Shown piece by piece: positions 1 to 7,407 of a DNA stretch of 64,000 nucleotides; the first letter of the stretch is position 1; every line of letters starts with the position of its first letter. Under the pieces are notes generated by a model. That model was not told where the DNA came from and made no database searches. It saw only the letters and a program-made list of their open reading frames with translations. The stretch lies in the NCBI RefSeq assembly GCF_000372965.1, contig NZ_KB890024.1, positions 2,730,839 through 2,794,838 of the forward strand, read 5' to 3'. A program made the position numbers and the translations under genes. This DNA is from Hoeflea sp. 108 (GTDB lineage: Bacteria; Pseudomonadota; Alphaproteobacteria; Rhizobiales; Rhizobiaceae).

Positions 1-39
1 TCGAAACGGAGATCGAAACGATCTTCGATTGAAAGCATG
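1..39 (-). CDS. Partial phage gene, 5' end only
   Basis: An ATG on the minus strand opens a frame reading MLSIEDRFDLRF that runs off the left edge of the window. It lies just downstream of the 168-residue phage protein on the same strand, where head-tail connector genes usually follow the capsid gene. Only about 13 codons are visible and no clear Shine-Dalgarno is seen, so this is a position-based call and no function can be assigned. Confidence 0.35.
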
Positions 40-41
40 GG

Positions 42-69
42 CCGGCGCGGCGGTTCGCTGCCGCGCCGG
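42..69 (-). terminator. Perfect 10-bp hairpin between phage genes
   Basis: CCGGCGCGGC at 42-51 is repeated as its exact inverse at 60-69 around an 8-nt loop. The hairpin is very GC-rich and sits directly after the stop of the leftward gene ending at 76. There is no T-run on the minus strand, so it is either a weak or factor-assisted terminator or an mRNA-processing hairpin within the late operon. Confidence 0.45.
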
Positions 70-75
70 TTGACG

Positions 76-582
76 TCAGGGCTGAGTTGCCAGTTCCTCG
101 AGCGCGGCGACGATCTCGGCCTTTTTGTCCGGGGTCTTGTCGCCGAGCAGTTTGGAAGCTGCCGACTTGAACGCCATGAAGTTGCCGTCGGCCATGGCGA
201 GAACGTCAGCGGGCGACTTGGCCTCACCGTTGCCCTGGCTCAACTTGGCCAACTGCGCTTCAAGATCGGCAACCTTCGACTTTTCGGCCTGCAGTTCGGT
301 CGTCACGGCCGCGAACGAGGCATCGAAACGCTTGCGCATCTCTGCCATTTCAGCCGTATCGCCATTCTCGTCACGCTCATCGCCGCCCGAGGCCTTCTTC
401 CTGCCCTTGCCATCAACGACGAGGTGACCGCCGTCGACCATGGCCTTGACGACTGGATGGCCCTTGGCTGCCTCCCAGATATCGGGCTCCACGACGATTG
501 AACCGTGGCCGGGCACGACCTGCCCGGTCGGGAGGCCGAAGCCCCCCGGACGGGTGTTTTCCAGAGTAACTTGCTTCGTCAT
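76..582 (-). CDS. Phage structural-region protein of unknown function, downstream of capsid remnant
   Basis: This is a 168-residue protein. The first about 60 residues are Gly/Val-rich and beta-like. Residues about 78-115 are charged and heptad-like (from EMRKRF to LEAQLAKL), consistent with a short coiled coil, and the C-terminus is helical. The start is supported by a GAGGT Shine-Dalgarno that overlaps the stop of the upstream chimeric terminase/capsid gene (10-bp gap). In related prophages this slot, directly after a DUF2184-type capsid gene, is filled by small head-associated proteins, so a head accessory role is inferred from position only. I do not recognise a named family. Confidence 0.7.
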   Translation of the reverse strand: MTKQVTLENTRPGGFGLPTGQVVPGHGSIVVEPDIWEAAKGHPVVKAMVDGGHLVVDGKGRKKASGGDERDENGDTAEMAEMRKRFDASFAAVTTELQAEKSKVADLEAQLAKLSQGNGEAKSPADVLAMADGNFMAFKSAASKLLGDKTPDKKAEIVAALEELATQP

Positions 583-591
583 GACGACACC

Positions 592-1617
592 TCAGATGCC
601 ATCGAGGTAGCGCATCGCGCCCGGGCGGCGCACTTCAACGCCACCGGTGCGGAAGATGCCCGGAACCTCGAACTTCAGGAGACGCTGTTCGGCCTGGAGC
701 CAACGCAGCGGCATCGGTACGTGCATCTTCACGACATCGGGCGTGCGACGGTAGGCCACCATACGCTGAGTGCCGCCGGCGCCGGCCGTTTCCAGACCGA
801 AGACCGCCCGGATGGTCAGCGGACGGCCTGTACGTGCCGTGTACCCGAGCCCGAGCTTGTTGATCTGGCCGGAGACGTCATCCTCGTGCAGTCGTTGCAT
901 GATGACGATGATCGCCGACCGGATGGGGTCATTCAGGCGCGTTGGCACGGACTCTCGGAAGATGCGGCTCGTGTTGATCCGCTCTGCCTCACTCTCGGCA
1001 GTTTCGGTCGAATGCGGGTCGTCGATGATCACCCGGTCGCCGCGGCCACCGGTGAGGCTGGCGAACGGCACGCCTTCACGATTGCCGGTCTTGGTGTTGG
1101 CGAAAGAAGCTTCGCCAGCCCTGACAAGCTCGACCTCAGGCCATAACGCCCGGTACCACTCCGACTGCACCAGGTCGCGCATGCGCCGGCTATCGCGCTT
1201 GACGTACTTCTCCGCATAGGAGGTCGTCAGATATCGCAGCGACGGCCTCCCAACCGGCCCCCATTCCCAGGCCGGCCATAGCACCGACGTCAGCAGTGAT
1301 TTCATCGTGCCAGGCGGCACATTGATCAGCAGGCGATTGATCTGCCCGGCGGTTACTGCCTCGAGGTGGTCGGATATCGCGTCAAGGTGCCATCCATGCA
1401 CGAAGGTCGAGTTGGGCTCGACGACGTGCCAGGCCTCACGAATGAACCCAGAGAGCGTCTGGCACCGCGCCCTGATGCGTTCCGCATCCCGAGCTACCCG
1501 CTCCCGCTCGGCTTCAGCCGCCCTACGCGCCCTCTCCGCTCGGATCTGGCGCATCATCGTCGCCGGGTCCGGCAAGCGGGCCGAAGATGCGTTCGAGCTG
1601 ATCGAGTTCATCACCAC
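592..1617 (-). CDS. Chimera: terminase large subunit ATPase domain fused to C-terminus of major capsid protein
   Basis: The product is 341 residues. Residues 1 to about 258 are the N-terminal packaging ATPase of a large terminase: Walker A NVPPGTMKS at 99-107, Walker B RVIIDDP at 195-201, and motif III IVIMQRLHEDD at 237-247. From about residue 260 the protein stops resembling terminase. The tail (PLTIRAVFGLETAGAGG, then VPGIFRTGGVEVRRP and a terminal RYLDGI) reads like the C-terminus of DUF2184-type phage major capsid proteins. The terminase nuclease domain, portal, head morphogenesis genes and the capsid N-terminus are therefore missing, as expected from an in-frame deletion joining near 830-860. 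A functional terminase of this family is about 450-550 residues. The gene overlaps the small-subunit gene by 95 bp; an internal ATG at 1557 is an alternative start. The product is unlikely to package DNA. Confidence 0.85.
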   Translation of the reverse strand: MVMNSISSNASSARLPDPATMMRQIRAERARRAAEAERERVARDAERIRARCQTLSGFIREAWHVVEPNSTFVHGWHLDAISDHLEAVTAGQINRLLINVPPGTMKSLLTSVLWPAWEWGPVGRPSLRYLTTSYAEKYVKRDSRRMRDLVQSEWYRALWPEVELVRAGEASFANTKTGNREGVPFASLTGGRGDRVIIDDPHSTETAESEAERINTSRIFRESVPTRLNDPIRSAIIVIMQRLHEDDVSGQINKLGLGYTARTGRPLTIRAVFGLETAGAGGTQRMVAYRRTPDVVKMHVPMPLRWLQAEQRLLKFEVPGIFRTGGVEVRRPGAMRYLDGI

Positions 1618-1885
1618 TCAGTTTCGTCAGGTCGACTGTCTGGATTGGGCCGCCACGGGGGCCTGAGTGCTGGTGGGCGGCGAGCTTCGGGTGCACATAG
1701 GGCGCGGCAGCCTTGGCCATATCATCGCGCCTAGCGGCATCTGCCTTGCTGTTGCGCATGACCTTCAGCATGTAGTCGAGAGGTGTGTCGCCAGTGGCCG
1801 CCACCTTCTTCTGCCGCTCTACTGACGCTTTATTCGGTGCACCACGCTTGCGCCCTGCCCCAGGCCTATTGCCGCCGCGAGACAT
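1523..1885 (-). CDS. Phage terminase small subunit-like protein
   Basis: This 120-residue basic protein begins MSRGGNRPGAGRKRGAPNKA, the Arg/Gly-rich opening common to small terminase-type proteins of alphaproteobacterial phages. It is followed by a helical segment and the phrase AAPYVHPKLAAH, also typical of that group, and an acidic C-terminal tail. Small terminases recognise the packaging site and hand DNA to the large subunit. The gene directly precedes and overlaps the large-subunit remnant on the same strand, the canonical order. Assignment is by motif recognition and synteny; the helix-turn-helix is not obvious by eye. Confidence 0.75.
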   Translation of the reverse strand: MSRGGNRPGAGRKRGAPNKASVERQKKVAATGDTPLDYMLKVMRNSKADAARRDDMAKAAAPYVHPKLAAHQHSGPRGGPIQTVDLTKLSGDELDQLERIFGPLAGPGDDDAPDPSGEGA

Positions 1886-1936
1886 GTTTGATTTCCTGCA
1901 CTGGGGTTTGATTGTTTTTCAAAGGAACAGCGGCGG

Positions 1937-2614
1937 ATGGGCTACCTAACAACGGATTGTCCACACTGCGGAGCAGAGCATGTTGGAATGCCCTTGTTTG
2001 GCGCTATGCATGCCACTCCGAACCTATTCAACAATGAGTACAAGAATTGGTTTGGTTTTGCGGGGGTCTACTGTGGCAAGTGCCTGACGCCCTTTGGAGT
2101 GAGAGTTGGCCCCGGCAAGGACCGGAACATACCAGACAGCAACAGCCTCCTTCAGGAGGCCCTTGCACACCCAGCTGACGTGCAGCATTTCGATCTGACT
2201 TGGAGGCTTGTTACCGTAGAGGCAGATGCCCCGTCTTTGGAGCACCTCCCAGAGAAAGTTGGACGCGCCTTACAGCAAGCTCATGCGAACTTTGAACGGC
2301 CCGGTTGTGAAGAACCTGCGGCCGTGTTTTACGGCAGAGCTATCGAGCTGGGGTTGAAGTACGCTCACCCCAACGTAACTGGGACGCTGGCACAGCGAAT
2401 AGCCCGCTTGGCGGCTGATCGAGTGTTGCCTCAAGCTATGGCGGACTGGGCGACGGAAGTACGCGTGGTTAGAAATGACGGCGCGCACGACGATGGCGTT
2501 TCACGAGATGACGTGTTGGCCGCGCGAGACTTCGCGGACGCTTTCTTGCGCTACCTGATTACCATGCCGGCCATGGTCGCTGCACGTCGGCCTCCATTGG
2601 AGGGACAAAGCTAA
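1937..2614 (+). CDS. DUF4145/HEPN-like protein with N-terminal zinc ribbon (prophage cargo)
   Basis: This 225-residue protein has an N-terminal zinc ribbon: CPHCG at residues 8-12 and a second CGKC at about 47-50. The C-terminal half is helical (YGRAIELGLKYAHP through FADAFLRYLI) with RNDGAH, a good match to the R-x4-H motif of HEPN-type ribonuclease folds to which DUF4145 proteins belong. It is transcribed against the flanking leftward phage operon, starts after an AAAGGA, and its base composition is less GC-biased than its neighbours (many TTG, GTT and ACT codons). This is typical of a lysogenic-conversion or defence cargo gene. RNase activity and a defence role are inferences; many DUF4145 proteins are uncharacterised. 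Confidence 0.6.
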   Translation: MGYLTTDCPHCGAEHVGMPLFGAMHATPNLFNNEYKNWFGFAGVYCGKCLTPFGVRVGPGKDRNIPDSNSLLQEALAHPADVQHFDLTWRLVTVEADAPSLEHLPEKVGRALQQAHANFERPGCEEPAAVFYGRAIELGLKYAHPNVTGTLAQRIARLAADRVLPQAMADWATEVRVVRNDGAHDDGVSRDDVLAARDFADAFLRYLITMPAMVAARRPPLEGQS

Positions 2615-2693
2615 GAAAACTAGACACCGCCCCCCGGCAAGCCACAGATACAGAGCGGGCCGGCACCGCAGTAGGCAACCGGCCCTCCAAGGA

Positions 2694-3002
2694 TCAGCCC
2701 AGACGGATGTGCGGGTCGATGCGCGAGTAGGCGTCGATGTTGAAACGCCAGGCGGTCAGCGGCTGGTTGGCAACGGCGTAGGTCACAGCGTGGGCGTCAC
2801 GACTTCGCATGTCATGCTGTCGCTCGGCGACGAGGATCGCATCGACCGACACCACCTCGGGCAGCACATAGACGTAGGTGTCAGGCGAGACGCTGTATAG
2901 ACCGACATCACGGTCCACCGCCGATGCCGGCATACTGAACAGGATGGCAGCCGCGAGCATGGCGAGGCCACCGAAGAAGAGACTTCGGAACGTTCGAACC
3001 AT
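2694..3002 (-). CDS. Small exported protein of unknown function
   Basis: This 102-residue protein has a clear signal peptide: basic MVRTFRS, a hydrophobic core GGLAMLAAAILF, and a likely cleavage after PASA (residue about 28). The mature part is about 74 residues, without cysteines, and is not recognised. An AAAGGA lies 6-8 nt before the ATG. The gene is on the strand of the phage operon, between the cargo gene at 1937 and the small membrane gene at 3110, so it may be a phage moron exported to the periplasm. No function is assigned. Confidence 0.6.
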   Translation of the reverse strand: MVRTFRSLFFGGLAMLAAAILFSMPASAVDRDVGLYSVSPDTYVYVLPEVVSVDAILVAERQHDMRSRDAHAVTYAVANQPLTAWRFNIDAYSRIDPHIRLG

Positions 3003-3109
3003 CTGGGTTCCTTTCGGGGTTGATTGCCGGGATCACCCGCCCGGCCGGGAACTCATCTCGACAGGTGTCGAGAGTGATGGGAGGATGCCCGCCTCAACGG
3101 GAGGGGCGA

Positions 3110-3385
3110 ATGGGACAGCAGCGCTTGAGCCAAAACGGGAAGCCATGGCCCCCTGGAGTTGAGCCGTTGCCTCTCGATGGGTTCGAGATGCTGGGCTTCC
3201 ATCGCGAGACTAAGGCACTCCATTGGGATGGTGTTCCGGTTATCACGAAGCACGAGCTCGGGAAGCGCGAGTTCTTCCTTGCTGCTCTCGCCGCGTGGGC
3301 GACAGCCATCGCCGCTCTGATCGCAGCCTTGGCATTCGCCTTGCAAGTGTATGCTCAGTATGGCGCAGTCACCCCGCCCGTTTAA
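3110..3385 (+). CDS. Small membrane protein with one C-terminal membrane segment
   Basis: The protein has 91 residues. The ATG at 3110 was chosen over upstream frame extensions because a GGGAGG lies 7 nt upstream. Residues 1-55 are soluble. Residues about 59-83 (FLAALAAWATAIAALIAALAFAL) form a single strong hydrophobic helix near the C-terminus. The gene faces the opposite way to the phage operon and its last 17 bp overlap the end of the leftward gene at 3369. The general layout (soluble part plus an AWATAIAA-like membrane segment) recalls the membrane segment of the larger protein at 6726. Function unknown; probably prophage cargo. Confidence 0.6.
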   Translation: MGQQRLSQNGKPWPPGVEPLPLDGFEMLGFHRETKALHWDGVPVITKHELGKREFFLAALAAWATAIAALIAALAFALQVYAQYGAVTPPV

Positions 3386-3947
3386 CGGGTGCCCTTTGAT
3401 CCAGAAGTTCAGGGAGGTGCCGGGGCTTGGCATCGGCGGCGCGCCAGTGATTGGCGTAGCTCACCGAAGATATCTGTTCTGGGTGTAGTTCTGCCTGATT
3501 TTCGGACACGAGGTCAACGGCACTGTTCAACCGAACAAGCTGCATTCGGTTCAAGTCGTTCGCAATCAGTTGACAGATACGGGTTACAGCCCGGCGCAAC
3601 GTTCTGACATTCATGCCCTCGCCGCTGGCGAAATCGTTGATCGAGCGTCCGCGGCGGGTCTTCACCCATGCCCACGCGTAGAGAAGCACACGGTCGGCTT
3701 GCTTGGGAAGGGCGTTGATCCACTCCCAGGTCTGGGGCATCCGATCGATGGCAGCGCGGCTGGGCCGAGCCTTGTACCGCGACGGTTCGGATCGGCCATC
3801 CTCGACCACTGGCGGCATCGAGTTACCGAACTCCCTCGGTCCCGGCGCATTGGGCATGAGCATCAGCGTCTCTGCCGCCTCGAGCACACGCTCCTCAACT
3901 GCTTTCGCGGTCCATGCCTCGTAGTTCAAGCCGCTCTCCTCATCCAT
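3369..3947 (-). CDS. Phage protein, probably DUF6362-like
   Basis: This 192-residue protein has an N-terminal helical segment (AVEERVLEAAETLMLMP), a central WEWINALPKQADRVLLYAW and a segment GMNVRTLRRAVTRICQLIANDLN that looks like a helix-turn-helix. I recognise the general layout from alphaproteobacterial prophage proteins grouped as DUF6362, which commonly sit just upstream of packaging genes. The C-terminal 50 residues look divergent. It overlaps the next upstream gene by 22 bp, placing it in the leftward operon. It could be a late-gene regulator, but that is only suggested by position and the putative helix-turn-helix. Confidence 0.55.
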   Translation of the reverse strand: MDEESGLNYEAWTAKAVEERVLEAAETLMLMPNAPGPREFGNSMPPVVEDGRSEPSRYKARPSRAAIDRMPQTWEWINALPKQADRVLLYAWAWVKTRRGRSINDFASGEGMNVRTLRRAVTRICQLIANDLNRMQLVRLNSAVDLVSENQAELHPEQISSVSYANHWRAADAKPRHLPELLDQRAPVKRAG

Positions 3948-4369
3948 TCGATCAGATCGCCCTGCAGCGGTTCGAAGAACCTCAGGGTCAGGAGCACCCG
4001 CAGGACATCGGTTGTCGCCACCGGTGCATTCATGGCCTTGGCCTTGTGCCTCAACTCACCGAGCTCGATCGCATTGAAGTCGTCAACCAGAGACGGCCGG
4101 CGCATCAGCTCCGGCTTCCTGAGGAGCACCGACGACACCGCCTTGATCATGTCTGCGTAGAGCTCGGCTGAATTGGCCTTGGTCCCCGTCATCAGCATCA
4201 GCACCAGCCGCAAGTGATCCTCGCCATGATCCTGGCCGATCTCCCTCAGCGTCGGCTTGCAAAAACACTCCCGCGGCTTCCGGCTGGTAGGGCTATGCTC
4301 GTGCCCTTCCCGCAGGATGACCCCGCATTCGCGGGCTACCTTCCAGATGTCGCAGGGGTGCTGCTTCAA
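3926..4369 (-). CDS. Phage hypothetical protein, Cys-containing
   Basis: This 147-residue protein contains ECGV and ECFCKPTLREIGQDHGEDH in its first 60 residues, a Cys/His pattern that might bind metal. The rest is helical and Leu/Met-rich (HLRLVLMLM, LRVLLTLRFF). The frame starts at TTG 4369, whose TTGA overlaps the stop of the upstream gene, implying translational coupling; no better start is visible. Function is not recognised. It belongs to the leftward early/middle operon. Confidence 0.6.
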   Translation of the reverse strand: MKQHPCDIWKVARECGVILREGHEHSPTSRKPRECFCKPTLREIGQDHGEDHLRLVLMLMTGTKANSAELYADMIKAVSSVLLRKPELMRRPSLVDDFNAIELGELRHKAKAMNAPVATTDVLRVLLTLRFFEPLQGDLIEWMRRAA

Positions 4370-4635
4370 GCCTGATCCTTCACCTTCTGATCGACAATGG
4401 CGCCGAACTCGCCGAACGACATGCCAGCAACCTTGATGATGCGCGCTACGAGCAGCGTCGACGGCCAGCGCAGTATCCCGCCGCGGGTAATCCGCTTGGA
4501 CTTGTTCATCGCTGTTGCGTCATGCTCGGCCAAGATTGCCAACCGAGACACGGAAATGCCCATCGTCGCGGCGACCATCTCGATTGCAGCCCAGACGGCG
4601 GCATGATGACGTTCCATGTTGTCGCTCTCACTCAC
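4366..4635 (-). CDS. Small HTH-like phage protein
   Basis: This protein has 89 residues from a GTG start whose GTGA overlaps the previous gene's stop; an ATG 18 bp further in is an alternative start. The segment MGISVSRLAILAEHDATAMNKSKRI resembles the helix-turn-helix core of phage Cro/XRE-type DNA-binding proteins, followed by RWPSTLLVARIIKVAGMSF, a helix often seen after such domains in alphaproteobacterial phage proteins. A transcriptional regulatory role is likely but not proven. Confidence 0.55.
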   Translation of the reverse strand: MSESDNMERHHAAVWAAIEMVAATMGISVSRLAILAEHDATAMNKSKRITRGGILRWPSTLLVARIIKVAGMSFGEFGAIVDQKVKDQA

Positions 4636-4979
4636 GCCCTGCGCCTCCTCTCGATCTTCACCTGTCGGCCCTTCACGACGATAGCGCCCAACACCGCCTC
4701 TTGATCGTTGGCGGCTCTAGCTGCGCGCTGTTCATGCCATGCAGCTACGCCGAGCACATCCTCAACTACGGCCGTGCGCTCGGAATAGATGGTTGGATTC
4801 AGGATGCGCCGAACGCATTCCTTTGCCGCCTCGATGGCCTGGCCAGCCGTATCGCACTCGACCGGGGCTCCATCCTTGCGGACATAACGCCAACGCTCAG
4901 TGGCGAAGAGCTTGAACAGCGGCCGATAGCGCCCGTTCCAGGGCATGTGGGAATAGTCGGGGAGGAATTCGCCGCTCAT
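4632..4979 (-). CDS. Phage hypothetical protein (115 aa)
   Basis: This is a 115-residue soluble protein with a Trp/Tyr-rich N-terminus (YSHMPWNGRYRPLFKLF) and a very basic C-terminus (KIERRRRA). It is linked to neighbours by a GTGA overlap downstream and an ATGA overlap upstream, so its frame is well supported. The family is not recognised; the basic tail could contact nucleic acid. Confidence 0.6.
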   Translation of the reverse strand: MSGEFLPDYSHMPWNGRYRPLFKLFATERWRYVRKDGAPVECDTAGQAIEAAKECVRRILNPTIYSERTAVVEDVLGVAAWHEQRAARAANDQEAVLGAIVVKGRQVKIERRRRA

Positions 4980-5158
4980 GCCATCTCCTTGATCGGCTGG
5001 CCCTTGCTGTCGCTGATGACCTCAATGGTGGTGAACAGCAGCGCGCACTTGTGGCATTTGCGCCGGCGAAGGGCCGTGTCGAACTTGGGCCGGCTGTCGA
5101 TCACCTTCAGCAGGTGCGACTTGCAGACCGGGCATTTCAGTCCGTTGCGGTTGCTCAT
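4976..5158 (-). CDS. Small zinc-ribbon protein, NrdR-N-terminus-like
   Basis: This protein has 60 residues. CPVC at residues 9-12 and CHKC at 36-39 frame a zinc ribbon, and the intervening VIDSRPKFDTALRRRKC together with the following FTTIE closely resembles the N-terminal zinc ribbon of the transcriptional repressor NrdR. The ATP-cone domain of NrdR is absent. Stand-alone ribbons of this kind are found in phages and may act as small transcription factors. It overlaps the DnaB-like helicase gene through TGATG and the next gene through ATGA. Confidence 0.75.
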   Translation of the reverse strand: MSNRNGLKCPVCKSHLLKVIDSRPKFDTALRRRKCHKCALLFTTIEVISDSKGQPIKEMA

Positions 5159-6624
5159 CAGAAGCCCTCCCCGAACAACGTCTCGGGCTCTTCCTGAGCC
5201 AGCGACTTGAACATGGTGAACTCGGCGTCGAAGCCGATCAGCGGGGCTCGACCAGGTTCACCGCGCCGGCGCTTGTGATTGATGATTGCCGCCTGCCCCC
5301 GTGCCTCTTCCATCTTCTGGATCATGATCTGCTTTTTGGTCAGCTCGCCCTCTTTCACGCGCTCCGGCGGCATGGTCGGCAGCATTTCGCGGAACAGCGG
5401 CTCGGGCCGGTACAGGCTGAACCAGACGTCGAGGGACTGCTTGATGGAGCCGCCACCGTAGGCGTCACCCATGACTGGCCGGAAGGCTGTGTAAGCCCCG
5501 CTGGACTGCCACCGACGCTTCCAGTCGTCATTACGCTGGATCAGGATGACGACGGCGACGTTGAGCGTCTTGGCCAGCGCCTTGAGGCCCCGATACAGCG
5601 CGTTGATGCGCTCAGCGAACATGTCCTTGGGGTTCGGCAGCGCGATCATCTTGGCATGGTCGATGACGATCAGGTCGAGCCCCTGGCTCTTCACCATCGC
5701 CTCCGCCTTGATGCGGATGTCAGACAGTGTGCACTCCCCGAACCCGACGATGTAGAAGGGCAGATCGGTCGAGGCGATCATCTCGCGCTCGAGGTCACCG
5801 GTTTCCTTCGAAGTCAAGGTGTAGGCGTCAATTCGGCCGAGGGTGATGTGGCTCTGCTGCGCTGCTGCCTGAAGAGCCGCCTCCTCGTCCGTAACCTCGA
5901 TCGAGAAGAATGCCGACTTGAACCCACGCGAGGCCGCGAACCGGCACTGCTGCAGGCTGAACGACGTCTTGCCGCCACCGCTGTCCGACATGAGGCCGAT
6001 CAGGTTGCCTCGGCGAATGTCGCCGAGGGCCGACGTGATCTCGGGCAAGAACCACGGAATGCGGGAGGATGCGTCGCCGCTGGACTTGGCAGCCTTGTCG
6101 ACGGCATTCGGCAAGATGACGCCATACTGGGCGGACGCAGCTCGTTCGTTGCCTTCGCTGGCGATCCTGGTCAACCTGCTGGCTGTCTCGCCGATGATCT
6201 TCTCGGGCGTCATATCGATCGGCATGTTCTGGGCGAGCGCTTCCAGATTCCGCGCGGCGTCGATCAATTGGTGCCGTGACCACATTTCGATGATTGCCCG
6301 ACCGTAGTCGTAGGCGTTGATGACCGTGACCGCGCCAGCCGCCAGTTGAACGACATAGGTGAACAGGGTCAGTTCGCCCACCATCGCCATAGCCGGAATG
6401 TACGGCTTGATCGTGATCGGATTGGCGCCCCTGCCCTCGGCGATCATGGTGCCAATGATCTCGTATAGCTGGCCGTGGATGGCCTCGGCGAAGTGCTGCG
6501 GCCTCAGGAAGCCGGCGACGCGCCAATAGGCATCATTCGAGGTGAGAATAGCGCCAAGGAGCGCCTGTTCCGCTTCCAGGGCGTCGGGGAGCGCTTCACG
6601 GAAAGAACCAGGGTGCGCGTTCAT
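5158..6624 (-). CDS. Replicative DNA helicase, DnaB-like
   Basis: This 488-residue protein has an N-terminal DnaB helical domain (ALEAEQALLGAIL near the start) and a C-terminal RecA-fold domain. That domain holds Walker A MSDSGGGKTSF, Walker B LIVIDHAKM and a later conserved IQRNDD region. It unwinds the fork during phage replication. The ATG at 6624 was chosen because GGAGG lies 6 nt upstream, giving the usual N-terminus; a 14-codon upstream extension is unlikely. It lies at the head of a leftward operon and is separated by a divergent 101-bp region from the cargo gene at 6726. The linker and ATPase sequence look complete. Confidence 0.9.
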   Translation of the reverse strand: MNAHPGSFREALPDALEAEQALLGAILTSNDAYWRVAGFLRPQHFAEAIHGQLYEIIGTMIAEGRGANPITIKPYIPAMAMVGELTLFTYVVQLAAGAVTVINAYDYGRAIIEMWSRHQLIDAARNLEALAQNMPIDMTPEKIIGETASRLTRIASEGNERAASAQYGVILPNAVDKAAKSSGDASSRIPWFLPEITSALGDIRRGNLIGLMSDSGGGKTSFSLQQCRFAASRGFKSAFFSIEVTDEEAALQAAAQQSHITLGRIDAYTLTSKETGDLEREMIASTDLPFYIVGFGECTLSDIRIKAEAMVKSQGLDLIVIDHAKMIALPNPKDMFAERINALYRGLKALAKTLNVAVVILIQRNDDWKRRWQSSGAYTAFRPVMGDAYGGGSIKQSLDVWFSLYRPEPLFREMLPTMPPERVKEGELTKKQIMIQKMEEARGQAAIINHKRRRGEPGRAPLIGFDAEFTMFKSLAQEEPETLFGEGF

Positions 6625-6725
6625 GCAACCTCCATTGGGACCGAAGACAGCCGGTTGCAGCCCCAAGCTCTTGTGCGCACTGGAGACATTCTTATGTTTT
6701 CGTTGGGCGAGAAGGGGACACGTTC

Positions 6726-7382
6726 ATGCGTTGGAACAAGGACGGCCATTTGGCGCTGGGTCTGGCACTCGGCTTCATGGGGGCTCTGGCCGCATTCGTT
6801 TGGTTGAATGCAACTGCGCAATTGGGGTTTTGTGGTCCTGATGAGAACTACGGCGCCTGCATTCGAGAATGGGTCGGAGCGCTTAGTGGTTGGGCGGCCG
6901 CGATCGCTGCGGTGGTAACTTTGTTTGCGCTCTACAGCCAACTCGCAGCGCTCTATGACCAGCTCGCGGAGCAGCGAAAGCAAACCAACTTTACAGTGGG
7001 CGATGCAATGCCAACGATGGACTTCGTTAGAGTTCGGCGAGCGAAGGTCGCGGTATTGCGGATAGTCAACTGGAACAGAAGGACCCTCATTTGGAGTGGC
7101 AACTTTGAGATAGCGAACCACAATCTCAACCTCCTTCAAGCATATCGCTGGGAGATTGACGGAGAAGCGGAAGATGCTGAAGGCCCGCACTGTTGGCCAC
7201 TGATAATCCCAGGATGGGAGGACAGGTCGAAACCTCCACATCACGCGCGAGTTTTCTTTACCGTCGCGAAAGACGGCGACCCATTGGATCAGGACGGCAA
7301 CACCAAAATCGGAGCTTCTATGCTCTTGGCTGACGAACACAACCGACGGATCGGGGTGTGGGCCACGATGACTAGCGGCTAA
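6726..7382 (+). CDS. Membrane protein of unknown function (prophage cargo)
   Basis: The protein has 218 residues. Two hydrophobic segments are visible, at about 9-30 (LALGLALGFMGALAAFVWL) and 51-72 (LSGWAAAIAAVVTLFALYS). A short helix (ALYDQLAEQRKQ) and a soluble C-terminal domain of about 130 residues with beta-like composition follow. The gene is opposed to the flanking leftward phage operon and shows less phage-like codon use (GTTCGG, AATTGG, TTTGTT). Its two-helix membrane anchor followed by a coiled stretch and a soluble sensor or effector domain would fit a lysogen-expressed exclusion or defence protein, but nothing is recognised and this is speculation. Confidence 0.65.
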   Translation: MRWNKDGHLALGLALGFMGALAAFVWLNATAQLGFCGPDENYGACIREWVGALSGWAAAIAAVVTLFALYSQLAALYDQLAEQRKQTNFTVGDAMPTMDFVRVRRAKVAVLRIVNWNRRTLIWSGNFEIANHNLNLLQAYRWEIDGEAEDAEGPHCWPLIIPGWEDRSKPPHHARVFFTVAKDGDPLDQDGNTKIGASMLLADEHNRRIGVWATMTSG

Positions 7383-7407
7383 AATACTTGGCCTTTCCTG
7401 TGCCATT

